Source: Luteibacter sp. UNCMF331Sha3.1 (GTDB taxonomy: Bacteria > Pseudomonadota > Gammaproteobacteria > Xanthomonadales > Rhodanobacteraceae). Taken from it: 64,000 nt of DNA. This document shows positions 16,904 through 24,558 of the stretch, in pieces. The notes under the pieces were generated by a model. That model was not told the DNA's origin, ran no database searches, and worked only from the letters and a program-made list of their open reading frames with translations. The first letter of the stretch is position 1. Each line of letters starts with the position of its first letter. The stretch is from the NCBI RefSeq assembly GCF_900109915.1, contig NZ_FOBU01000001.1:874764-938763 (forward strand). Reading direction: 5' to 3'. A program made the translations under genes and the position numbers.

Positions 16904-18127
16904 TTATGCCCGTGCGCGGGCCCGCGTATCGTCGTCGCGGCCGAATCGCAGGTAGAGCGATACGGCCAGCACCACGGCGGCCGCCGCCGCGAAACCGGCC
17001 AGCAGGAAGATCGCCGGGTAGTCCCACACGCCCGCGACCCAGCCGCCGATCGGGCCGGTGAGGCCGAGCGCGATGTCGAGGAACACCGAGTAGGCACCCA
17101 GCGCGGCGCCGCGATTGTGCGTGCTCACCCGGCTCACCGCCGCGACGCCCAGCGCGGGAAACACCAGCGCGAAGCCCGAACCGGTCAATGCGGCACCGGC
17201 CAGCGCCGCGTGCGGCGTGTCGCCCTGCCAGAGGAGGGCGAGACCAAGGCATTCGACGAACAGCGAAACGATGGCGACGCGATAGCCACCGAATCGGTCG
17301 ATGGCGTTGCCGAACACCAGGCGGATACCGATGAAGCAGGCACCGAACACGGAAAGCGAGAGCGCCGCATCCGACCACCCACGACTCGCGTAGTAGAGCG
17401 CCACGAACGTGGATAGCGTGCCGAACCCGATCGAGCCGAGCGCGAGACCCGCGCCGTAAGGCATCACGCGGAGGAAGACGCTACGGAACGGCAGGCGCTC
17501 GCCGTGCGACGGCGCCACGCGGGCTTTCCACAGCGCGAACGGCAGCGCGACGAGACCCAGTACGAACGTGAGCACGCCAAGCGCGATGAACCCATGAGCG
17601 TGCGCGAGCCAGACGCCGAGCGGCGCACCGACCGCGATGCCGCCGTAGGTGGCGATACCGTTCCATGAGATCACGCGCGCCGTGTGCTCGCCGCCGATCC
17701 CACCGATACCCCACGTGATCGCACCGGTGCTCACCCAGCTCTCGGCAAAGCCGAGACCGAGACGACTCAGCAGGATCAACGTCAGCGCCAGCGCCGGGAT
17801 GTGCGGCACCAGTGCGCCGAGCGCGAGGAACAGCCCCGACAGCGCGAGCACCGCGAGACCGGCCACCACCGTGCGCTTCGGACCCATCGCGTCCGCCATG
17901 CGTCCGGCATGCGGGCGACTCAGCAGGGTCGCAAGATACTGCGCGCTGACGGCGAGGCCGGCCACGATGGTGGAGTAGCCGAGGTCGTGATGCGCAAACC
18001 CCGGCAACACGGCGAGCGGAATACCGATGCACAGGTAGCAGACGAAGGAAAACACCACCGCCGACAGGATGCGCACGGTGACGGCCAAGCGCCTGCCGCG
18101 CTTGGGAACGAGGGGCGGGAGAGACAT
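16904..18127 (-). CDS. MFS transporter, YfcJ/YhhS type
   Basis: The 407-residue protein has 12 helices. The first helix is followed by GIPLAVLPGFAHHDLGYS, and the loop-2 motif is GRMADAMGPKRTVV, typical of the YfcJ/YhhS branch of MFS. The substrate of these carriers is poorly defined; some members affect arabinose or drug export. ATG 18127 is chosen. The frame stays open upstream but translates REP repeats and is not protein-coding. A TATAAT box ends 7 nt before the ATG, which suggests a leaderless or nearly leaderless mRNA. Confidence 0.88.
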   Translation of the reverse strand: MSLPPLVPKRGRRLAVTVRILSAVVFSFVCYLCIGIPLAVLPGFAHHDLGYSTIVAGLAVSAQYLATLLSRPHAGRMADAMGPKRTVVAGLAVLALSGLFLALGALVPHIPALALTLILLSRLGLGFAESWVSTGAITWGIGGIGGEHTARVISWNGIATYGGIAVGAPLGVWLAHAHGFIALGVLTFVLGLVALPFALWKARVAPSHGERLPFRSVFLRVMPYGAGLALGSIGFGTLSTFVALYYASRGWSDAALSLSVFGACFIGIRLVFGNAIDRFGGYRVAIVSLFVECLGLALLWQGDTPHAALAGAALTGSGFALVFPALGVAAVSRVSTHNRGAALGAYSVFLDIALGLTGPIGGWVAGVWDYPAIFLLAGFAAAAAVVLAVSLYLRFGRDDDTRARARA

Positions 18128-18134
18128 GGTGCCG

Positions 18135-18140
18135 ATTATA
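18135..18140 (-). promoter_or_regulatory. -10 element of the MFS gene (possible leaderless transcript)
   Basis: Perfect TATAAT on the minus strand, 7 nt from the ATG at 18127, so the predicted +1 falls at or next to the start codon. No good -35 hexamer is seen at 16-18 bp, so support is the -10 only. Confidence 0.45.
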
Positions 18141-18188
18141 GCGCCCGATGCTGCGGTGCCGCATTGGCGGATCTGGCCGTGAGGTGTG

Positions 18189-18393
18189 CGAGCGGCGAGC
18201 ACCCTTCGCCAGCAGGCTGGCTCCCACCGGCTTGGGGTTGGTGTGGGAGCGGCCTTGGCCGCGAAGGGTGCTTGCGGCAAGCACCCTTCGCCAGCAGGCT
18301 GGCTCCCACCGGCTTGGGGTTGGTGTGGGTGTGGCCTTGGCCGCGATGGAGGCTTGCCGCAAGCACCCTTCGCCAGCAGGCTGGCTCCCACCG
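18189..18393. repeat. tandem REP array with 82-bp period, family A
   Basis: The block GCACCCTTCGCCAGCAGGCT plus GGCTCCCACC occurs three times, starting at 18199, 18281 and 18363, exactly 82 bp apart. Between copies lie CGGCTTGGGGTTGGTGTGGG and a short GCGGCCTTGGCCGC palindrome, the same short type as at 33121. The array fills the gap between the second Gfo/Idh gene and the MFS start and contains no gene. Confidence 0.9.
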
Positions 18394-18403
18394 GGCTTCG
18401 CCG

Positions 18404-19453
18404 CTATCGCGGCTCCTGCAGAGGCATCGGATGCGGTGGGCCGAGGACGACCGGCTGGCCGCTGTGCAGCGACTCGCGCAGCGCCACGGCGATGCGTGTC
18501 GCCTCCACCGCGTCGTCCATCGTGAGGTCGAATGGCGTTTCGTCGAGGATGGCGTCGACGAAGTGTTTCGCCTGGGTCACGAACGCGGGCGCGAAGCGCT
18601 CGTAGAACGAAGGCAGTACCAGATTGCGCACCCCGTTGGCATCGGCGATCTCCACGCGATCCGCGCGCGGGTTGCGGCCGACGCTCACGCGGCCGGCGGT
18701 GCCCGTGATGTCCGTGTGCGTGTCGTGGCCATGGGCCTGCGTGCGCGAGGCGTAGAACATCGCCATGCGGCCACCCTCGAATTCCACGGTCGCGATGCCG
18801 TTGTCGACATCGCCCATCGCTTCGAGCGGCGGATACATCGCCACCGTCCCGGCGGCATACACCTTCACCGCCTTCGGCCGGCCCAGCAGCCAGCGCGCCA
18901 GGTCGATATCGTGCACGCTGCAGTCGAGGAAGATGCCGCCACTCGTCGGTGCGAACGCGAGGAACGCGCCACTCGGATCGGCGAGATCCGCCGTCTGCGA
19001 ATAGACGAGGAACGGCCGGCCGATGCCGCCTGCCTCGATGTGCTGGAACGCGTGCCGGTAGCTTTCGTCGAACCGGCGCACGAATCCGACCATCGCGCGC
19101 TTCGACGACGCGGCGGCGTGCGCCGCGGCACGCCGGCAGTCGTCGATCTCCAGCGACAAGGGCTTTTCGCAGAACACGTGCTTGCCGGCGTCCAGCGCCT
19201 GCTCGATCTGCGCGGCATGCAACGACGTCGGCGTGACGAGGAACACCGCGTCCACCGATGCATCGGCAAGCAGGGCCTCGAACGTCTCATGGACGACGGC
19301 CACCCCGAGCGTGTCTTTCGCCCAGGCGCGCTCCCCTTCCACGGGGCTGCACACGGCGACGAGGTCCGCGCGCGGTACCGCGCGTGCGAGGTTCTCGGCG
19401 TAGCGCTGGCCGAGCCGACCGAGGCCCGCGAGGCCGATGCGTAGTGACGTCAT
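18404..19453 (-). CDS. Gfo/Idh/MocA oxidoreductase, probable inositol-type dehydrogenase
   Basis: The 349-residue NAD(P)-dependent sugar/inositol dehydrogenase has a Rossmann fold GLAGLGRLG (7-15). The conserved EKP is at 96-98. The catalytic pair Asp177/His181 lies in FLDCSVHDIDL, spaced as in myo-inositol dehydrogenases. Within the iol locus it probably handles a second inositol isomer or epimer (scyllo or D-chiro), or a keto-inositol step. It is distinct from the IolG next to it. ATG 19453 has GGAG 9 nt upstream. It starts 13 bp after the iolG stop and is co-transcribed with iolR and iolG. Confidence 0.85.
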   Translation of the reverse strand: MTSLRIGLAGLGRLGQRYAENLARAVPRADLVAVCSPVEGERAWAKDTLGVAVVHETFEALLADASVDAVFLVTPTSLHAAQIEQALDAGKHVFCEKPLSLEIDDCRRAAAHAAASSKRAMVGFVRRFDESYRHAFQHIEAGGIGRPFLVYSQTADLADPSGAFLAFAPTSGGIFLDCSVHDIDLARWLLGRPKAVKVYAAGTVAMYPPLEAMGDVDNGIATVEFEGGRMAMFYASRTQAHGHDTHTDITGTAGRVSVGRNPRADRVEIADANGVRNLVLPSFYERFAPAFVTQAKHFVDAILDETPFDLTMDDAVEATRIAVALRESLHSGQPVVLGPPHPMPLQEPR

Positions 19454-19466
19454 GACCCGTACTCCG

Positions 19467-20459
19467 TCAGATAGCTACCGCGATGGCCTGGCCTTCGCGC
19501 CACGAGCGAGCCGCGGCCTCGGCCAGTTCCAGCGCCTTGATGCCGTCGGCGATGGTGGTGCGCACCGGTGTGCCGGCGACCAGCGCGTCGAAGAAATGCG
19601 CGATCTCCGCCGCGTAGGCCTCGCGATAACGTTCGAGGAAGAAATGCTCGGGCAGGTCGTGCGCGATGTGTGTCGCGGTGTGCGACACCACCTGCGTCGG
19701 CGCGACGTTACCCGCCTGCAACATCCCCTTGCTGCCCAGCACCTCGAAGCGCTGGTCGTAACCGTACGCGGCGCGGCGCGACGTGTTGATCTGGCACAGC
19801 CTGCCGCGCTTCGTGCGGATCGTGACCGCCGTGGTATCGAGGTCGCCCGCCGCCTCGATGGCCGGATCGGTAAGACAGCTGCCGGTCGCGTGCACGCTCA
19901 CGGCTTCGTCGGCGAGGATCCAGCGGAAGATGTCGAAGTCGTGGATCAGCATGTCCTTGAAGATGCCGCCGGAGCTCTCGATGTAGGACACCGGCGGCGC
20001 ACCCGGGTCGCGGCTCGTCACGATCAGCACCTCGGGCGTGCCGATCTCGCCGTCGTCCAGGCGTTTCTTCAGCGACGAGAACGTCGGATCGAAGCGACGC
20101 TGGAACGCGATCATGCAGACCACGCCCGCCTTCTCCACCGCCGCCTGGCACGAGCGGGCGCGTTCGACGTCGAGGTCGACGGGCTTCTCGCAGAAGATGG
20201 CCTTGCCTGCCCCGGCGGCGCGGTGGATGAGGTCGGCATGTGTATCGGTGCTCGATCCGATGACGACGGCACCCACGGCGGGATCGTTCAGCGCGTCGTC
20301 GATGGACGCCACCTTGGCGCCGTGCCTTTCCGCCAGCGCCTGGGCCGATGGCGCATGCACGTCGACCACGTAGCGCAGCCGCGCTTCCGGATGGCGGGCG
20401 ACGTTGCCCGCATGGATCTTGCCGATGCGACCGGCACCGAAAACGGCAACTTCAATCAT
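19467..20459 (-). CDS. iolG: inositol 2-dehydrogenase
   Basis: The 330-residue Gfo/Idh/MocA protein oxidises myo-inositol to 2-keto-myo-inositol with NAD, the first step of the pathway. Rossmann motif VFGAGRIG is at about 6-13 and EKP at 91-93. Catalytic Asp169/His173 lie in FKDMLIHDFDIFRW. Length and motifs match IolG rather than generic Gfo/Idh members. ATG 20459 follows a strong GAGGAGA. Its first 8 nt overlap the end of iolR, so the two are coupled. The extension seen upstream in this frame belongs to iolR sequence. Confidence 0.88.
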   Translation of the reverse strand: MIEVAVFGAGRIGKIHAGNVARHPEARLRYVVDVHAPSAQALAERHGAKVASIDDALNDPAVGAVVIGSSTDTHADLIHRAAGAGKAIFCEKPVDLDVERARSCQAAVEKAGVVCMIAFQRRFDPTFSSLKKRLDDGEIGTPEVLIVTSRDPGAPPVSYIESSGGIFKDMLIHDFDIFRWILADEAVSVHATGSCLTDPAIEAAGDLDTTAVTIRTKRGRLCQINTSRRAAYGYDQRFEVLGSKGMLQAGNVAPTQVVSHTATHIAHDLPEHFFLERYREAYAAEIAHFFDALVAGTPVRTTIADGIKALELAEAAARSWREGQAIAVAI

Positions 20460-21318
20460 CGTATTCTCCTCGGGGGATCGTTTCTTCGACGGTGAGTTCG
20501 AGCTTGTAGGCCAGCGCGACGAACAGCGCCTGGCAGAGGCACATGGTGCTGGTGAGGCCGCGGAACGCGAACGCACTACCCTCCTTCACCTTCAGCAGCA
20601 CATCGGAATGGCGGGCGAGCGGTCCCAGATCGCTCTCGGTGATGGCGAGCACCCCGGCCTTGTGCTGCTGCGCCACGCGCATCGCGTAGAGCGTTTCCTT
20701 GCCGAACGGCGGAAAACTGATGGCGATCAGCGCGTCGCCCTTGCCGATGCTGCGGAGCTGCTCGCGGAACATGCCGCCCAGGCCGTTGACCAGGTGCACG
20801 CGCTTCTGCGTGTGCTGGAGCGCGTAGGCAATGTACGTCGCGATCGCGAACGAACGACGCACGCCCATCACGTAGATGTTCTCGGCATCGGCGAGCATGT
20901 CGACCGCTTTCTGGAACCGTGTCTCGTCGAGTTCGCCGGCGAGTTCGTCGAGACCGGCGCGACTGGCGTCGATGAAGCGCGATGCGATCTCGGCCGCCGG
21001 CACCCCGCCGGTGCGGCCCTTGATCACGCTGCGGATGCGCTGCTGGTAGCTCCGGGCCGGCGAGGCCTGCGCGGCCCATGCATCGCGGAACACCGCCTGC
21101 ATTTCCGAGAAGCCGGAATAACCGAAGCGCTGCGCGAACCGGACCACGGCGGATGCGTGCACGCCGCAGCCTTCGGCGATCTCGCCGACGCGCTGGACCA
21201 TGATGGAACTGCGATGTTCCTCAAGGTAGCGCGCGACGCACTGCAACTGGCGGGGCAGCGCCTCGTACTCGTCGGCGACGCGCTGCATGAGTGCATCGGC
21301 TTCGCTGCGTTTGGCCAT
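20452..21318 (-). CDS. iolR: RpiR-family transcriptional regulator of inositol catabolism
   Basis: The 288-residue protein has an N-terminal RpiR helix-turn-helix domain (about 1-80, with [23 protein letters not shown] broken over the recognition helix). A C-terminal SIS sugar-isomerase domain (about 125-260, [17 protein letters not shown] and [10 protein letters not shown]) would bind a sugar-phosphate or inositol intermediate. GGAGAGGA precedes ATG 21318. It lies upstream of iolG in one operon and is divergent from the transporter operon. It is therefore the obvious repressor of both arms, acting at GGAA-N6-TTCC palindromes in the 204-bp gap. The effector is unproven. Confidence 0.88.
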   Translation of the reverse strand: MAKRSEADALMQRVADEYEALPRQLQCVARYLEEHRSSIMVQRVGEIAEGCGVHASAVVRFAQRFGYSGFSEMQAVFRDAWAAQASPARSYQQRIRSVIKGRTGGVPAAEIASRFIDASRAGLDELAGELDETRFQKAVDMLADAENIYVMGVRRSFAIATYIAYALQHTQKRVHLVNGLGGMFREQLRSIGKGDALIAISFPPFGKETLYAMRVAQQHKAGVLAITESDLGPLARHSDVLLKVKEGSAFAFRGLTSTMCLCQALFVALAYKLELTVEETIPRGEYDD

Positions 21319-21357
21319 CGTCCTCTCCCGTCGCGTTCCGGCGCATTCAAGCACGGG

Positions 21358-21375
21358 ATGGAACGTTTTTTCCAT
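21358..21375. promoter_or_regulatory. candidate IolR operator, site 1
   Basis: ATGGAACGTTTTTTCCAT is a perfect ATGGAA/TTCCAT inverted repeat with a 6-nt spacer. It contains GGAA-N6-TTCC at 21360-21373. The RpiR-type IolR of Sinorhizobium meliloti is reported to recognise GGAA-N6-TTCC (from memory). It sits in the iolR/transporter divergent gap, 40 bp upstream of the iolR start codon. Confidence 0.6.
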
Positions 21376-21392
21376 TTATTCTTTTGCTGCAA

Positions 21393-21403
21393 TGCAAATT
21401 GCA
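21393..21403. promoter_or_regulatory. short palindrome TGCAA-A-TTGCA in the iolR/transporter gap
   Basis: An 11-bp perfect inverted repeat lies between the two GGAA-type sites, in a locally AT-rich stretch (21361-21400) of an otherwise GC-rich region. It could be part of an operator or of the promoter; no regulator can be assigned. Confidence 0.3.
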
Positions 21404-21407
21404 ACGG

Positions 21408-21423
21408 TGGAACGGGCGGTCCA
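21408..21423. promoter_or_regulatory. candidate IolR operator, site 2 (degenerate)
   Basis: TGGAACGGGCGGTCCA carries GGAA-N6-GTCC, one mismatch from the site-1 core, centred about 49 bp further toward the transporter operon. A weak -35-like TTGCAA (21399-21404) lies just upstream. A repressor here would sit over a possible promoter spacer. Confidence 0.4.
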
Positions 21424-21522
21424 TGCTCGGTTCGCTTTCGGCAAAACAGCGGCCGCTTGGCCGTATCGCAGTTCGACTCAATCCATCCATCCGACCGCGA
21501 CGCGGTCATTCGGGGAGGAAAT

Positions 21523-22566
21523 ATGCGATCCAAACTGTTCCACGCCACTCTGGCCGCCGCACTCGCCCTTGGTCTCGGCGCCGCCGCCCCCGCCTCCCGG
21601 GCGGCACCCGGCGACCGTTACGTGCTCGTGACCCACGCCGCCGATTCCGATTCCTGGTGGAACACCATCAAGAACTCGATCAAGCAGGCGGGCGAGGACT
21701 TCGGCGTCGCCGTCGACTATCGCGGCTCCGGCAACGGCGACCTCAGCGAGATGGCGCGGCAACTCGAGTCCGCCGCGGCGCGCAACTACAAGGGCGTCGC
21801 CTTCGACATCGCCAACGTCTCGGTCCTGCAGGGACCGGCCGCGAAGGTCACCGCCAAGGGCATCCCCATCGTCACGATCAACTCCGGCACGCCGGACGAG
21901 AGCAAGAAGCTCGGCGCGATCATGCACGTGGGCCAGGGCGAGTACGACGCCGGCAAGGCGGCGGGCGAAAGGGCGAAGGCCAAGGGCATCACGAGTTTCG
22001 TCTGCGTGAACCACTACGCCACCAACAACGCCTCGTTCGAACGCTGCCAGGGCTTCGCGGACGCCATCGGCCTCAAGGACTGGCGCAAGACGTCCATGAT
22101 CGACACCGGCATGGATCCGACCGTGGTCGCGAGCAAGCTCAGCGCCTACCTGCGTACCAATCCGAAGACGCAGGCGATTCTCGCGCTCGGCCCGAACGCC
22201 GCCGAGCCGGCCATCAAGGTCGTCCAGGACATGCGTCTGACCGGGAAGATCGAGTTCGGCACGTTCGATCTCTCACCCGCGATCATCGGTGGCATCAAGT
22301 CCGGCGTCATCCAGTACGCGATCGACCAGCAGCCGTACCTGCAGGGCTACATGGGCATCGCCGCGCTGGTGATCGCGCACGATCAGAACACCAAGGATCC
22401 CGCGAAGATCATCGCCGCCCTCAAGGCGAATCCGAAGTTCCAGGCGCGCCTGAAGCAGTACGACCTCAAGCCCGTCTATACCGCCACGGGTGTGAGTTCG
22501 GGCCCCGCGTTCGTCACGAAGGACAACGTCGCCACCGTCGAGAAGTACGCCGGCCAGTACCGCTGA
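21523..22566 (+). CDS. ABC transporter periplasmic substrate-binding protein (inositol/sugar, RbsB-like)
   Basis: The 347-residue protein has a cleavable signal peptide (about 1-27, ending SRA) and two lobes of the periplasmic-binding-protein type 1 fold (PF13407). The segments [20 protein letters not shown] and [14 protein letters not shown] are typical of the RbsB/FrcB/IbpA group. Position at the head of the iol operon makes myo-inositol the likely ligand. GGGGAGGAA directly precedes ATG 21523; the open frame further upstream crosses the operator region and is not used. Two Cys (about 165 and 178, [16 protein letters not shown]) may form a disulfide. Confidence 0.9.
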   Translation: MRSKLFHATLAAALALGLGAAAPASRAAPGDRYVLVTHAADSDSWWNTIKNSIKQAGEDFGVAVDYRGSGNGDLSEMARQLESAAARNYKGVAFDIANVSVLQGPAAKVTAKGIPIVTINSGTPDESKKLGAIMHVGQGEYDAGKAAGERAKAKGITSFVCVNHYATNNASFERCQGFADAIGLKDWRKTSMIDTGMDPTVVASKLSAYLRTNPKTQAILALGPNAAEPAIKVVQDMRLTGKIEFGTFDLSPAIIGGIKSGVIQYAIDQQPYLQGYMGIAALVIAHDQNTKDPAKIIAALKANPKFQARLKQYDLKPVYTATGVSSGPAFVTKDNVATVEKYAGQYR

Positions 22567-22584
22567 CCGGCAGGAGCACCGTCC

Positions 22585-23745
22585 ATGAGCGCCATCAACG
22601 AGAGCGTCACGAACATGATCCCCACCAGCCGCGCGAAGGCGCCGGAGGCAACGACACCCACGGACGAGCGCGTACGGAAACTCTCTCCGTGGCGGGTGCT
22701 GCTCGACAGGCCCGAACTCGGCTCGATCGCGGGTACCGTGCTCGTCTTCGTGTTCTTCGGCATCACCGCGGGCGGTTCCGGCATGTTCGCGCTCGATGGC
22801 GTCATCAACTGGGCGCAGGTGGCGGCGTATCTCGGCATCATCGCCGTCGGCGCGTGCCTGCTGATGATCGCCGGCGAATTCGACCTGTCCATGGGGTCGA
22901 TGATCGGCTTCGCCGGCGTCATGGTGGCCATCCCGCCGATGTACCTGGGCTGGCCGCTGTGGGCGTCGGTGATCTTCGCGTTCGCCGGCTCGATGGCGCT
23001 CGGCGCGCTCAACGGCTACCTCGTCGTCCGGACCCGGCTGCCGTCGTTCATCGTCACCCTAGCCTTCATGTTCATCCTGCGCGGCCTCACGCTGGTGCTG
23101 TCGACGCGCTTCGCCAACAGCACGATCGTCAGCGGCGTCGGCGAAAAGTTCACGTCCGATCCCGTGGTCTCGGCCCTCTTCCAGGGCACGACGTTGCACT
23201 GGCTGTTCACCGCCCTCGCCGGCATGGACCTCATCGAGAAACTGCCCTCCGGCGATCCCGTCGTCGCCGGCCTGCCCAAGGTGCTCGTGTGGTGGATCGT
23301 CATGGCGATCGCGGCCGGCTTCGTGCTGGCGCGCACCCGCTTCGGCAACTGGATCTACACCGTGGGCGGCGATGCGAACGCGGCGAAGAACGTCGGCGTG
23401 CCGGTCCGCCGCGTCAAGGTCTCGCTGTTCGTGCTCACCGCCTTCTGCGCCTGTCTCTTCGGCGTGCTGCAGGTCGCCGACGTGGGCTCCGCGGCGGCCG
23501 ACCGCGGACTGCAGAAAGAGTTCGAGGCGATCATCGCCGTCGTCATCGGCGGCACGCTGCTCACTGGTGGGTTCGGATCCGTCATCGGGGCCTGTTTCGG
23601 CGCGCTGATCTTCGGCGTCGTGCAGATCGGCATCTCGTACACCAACATCGATTCCGACTGGTACCGCGTGTTCCTGGGCGGCATGTTGCTGCTGGCGGTC
23701 CTGTTCAACCACTACATCCGCAGCCGCGCCGCGGCGACGAAATGA
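22585..23745 (+). CDS. ABC transporter permease (inositol/sugar, RbsC-like)
   Basis: The 386-residue inner-membrane permease of the BPD_transp_2 family has about ten helices after a 45-residue hydrophilic N-terminus. The conserved block [15 protein letters not shown] lies near residue 95. The EAA-like cytoplasmic loop [20 protein letters not shown] at about 259-278 is the contact for the ATPase. The long insertion between about 180 and 225 ([11 protein letters not shown]... to PSGDP) resembles FrcC-type fructose/inositol permeases. AGGAG lies 9 nt upstream of ATG 22585. It starts 18 bp after the binding-protein stop. Confidence 0.92.
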   Translation: MSAINESVTNMIPTSRAKAPEATTPTDERVRKLSPWRVLLDRPELGSIAGTVLVFVFFGITAGGSGMFALDGVINWAQVAAYLGIIAVGACLLMIAGEFDLSMGSMIGFAGVMVAIPPMYLGWPLWASVIFAFAGSMALGALNGYLVVRTRLPSFIVTLAFMFILRGLTLVLSTRFANSTIVSGVGEKFTSDPVVSALFQGTTLHWLFTALAGMDLIEKLPSGDPVVAGLPKVLVWWIVMAIAAGFVLARTRFGNWIYTVGGDANAAKNVGVPVRRVKVSLFVLTAFCACLFGVLQVADVGSAAADRGLQKEFEAIIAVVIGGTLLTGGFGSVIGACFGALIFGVVQIGISYTNIDSDWYRVFLGGMLLLAVLFNHYIRSRAAATK

Positions 23746-23756
23746 GGGGCGCCACC

Positions 23757-24545
23757 ATGGCCGACGATTACATCCTCGAACTCGACGACGTCAGCAAGTT
23801 CTTCGGTAGCGTGATCGCCCTGCAGGGGGTGACGCTGCGCCTGAAGCGCGGCGAGGTGCACTGCCTGCTGGGCGACAACGGGGCGGGCAAGTCCACGCTG
23901 ATCAAGACGCTGGCGGGCGTGCACCAGCCCAGCAGCGGCTCCTACCGCGTGGACGGCGAGCCCGTGCGTTTCTCGTCCCCGCGCGAAGCGCTCGATCGCG
24001 GCATCGCCACCGTCTATCAGGACCTCGCGCTGGTGCCGTTGATGAGCGTGGCGCGCAATTTCTTCGCAGGGCGCGAACCGCGCCGCAAGCTCTTCGGCCT
24101 GCTGCCGGTGCTCGACATGCACTACGCGAACGAGACGGCGCGCGAGAAACTCGCCGAGATGGGCATCCGCGTGCGCGACGCCAGCCAGCCCGTCGGCACC
24201 ATGTCGGGCGGCGAGCGGCAGTGCCTCGCCATCGCGCGCGCCATCCATTTCGGGGCCAAGGTGCTGATCCTCGACGAGCCCACGGCGGCGCTCGGCGTGA
24301 AGCAGTCGTGCAACGTCCTGAAGCTGATCCACAACGCGCGCGAGCGCGGCATCTCGGTGATCTTCATCACCCACAACGTGCACCACGCCTACCCCATCGC
24401 GGACAGCTTCACGCTGCTCAATCGCGGACAGTCGATGGGAACCTTCGCCAAGAGCGACATCACGAAGGAAGCGGTGCTGGACATGATGGCGGGCGGCACC
24501 GAGATCCAGAGCCTCGTCGACGAACTGGAAGGCCGCGCGGCCTGA
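23757..24545 (+). CDS. ABC transporter ATP-binding protein, single-domain (FrcA-like)
   Basis: The 262-residue cytosolic ATPase has Walker [10 protein letters not shown] (39-47), the Q-loop in VYQDLAL, signature MSGGERQ (instead of LSGGQ), Walker B VLILDEPT and the H-loop THN. It has one nucleotide-binding domain, like FrcA of Sinorhizobium. Most RbsA-type partners of such permeases are double-domain proteins of about 500 residues. It would act as a homodimer. ATG 23757 follows GAGGGGC; an in-frame ATG at 23742 overlaps the permease stop and is less likely. Confidence 0.9.
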   Translation: MADDYILELDDVSKFFGSVIALQGVTLRLKRGEVHCLLGDNGAGKSTLIKTLAGVHQPSSGSYRVDGEPVRFSSPREALDRGIATVYQDLALVPLMSVARNFFAGREPRRKLFGLLPVLDMHYANETAREKLAEMGIRVRDASQPVGTMSGGERQCLAIARAIHFGAKVLILDEPTAALGVKQSCNVLKLIHNARERGISVIFITHNVHHAYPIADSFTLLNRGQSMGTFAKSDITKEAVLDMMAGGTEIQSLVDELEGRAA

Positions 24546-24558
24546 CCACGGAACCCCT

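Noticed and set aside
16904-18391. N-terminal extension of the YfcJ-like carrier
   Set aside because: It translates the REP array. Real homologues start near ATG 18127.
18189-18393. Repeat array resembling a CRISPR
   Set aside because: There are only three units, each unit is itself palindromic and REP-like, the spacers are conserved rather than unique, and no cas genes are present.
21291-24545. A 1084-codon plus frame that would fuse the ATPase to an upstream protein
   Set aside because: The 5' part is out of frame with the binding protein and permease and is Arg-rich. The ATPase begins at 23757.
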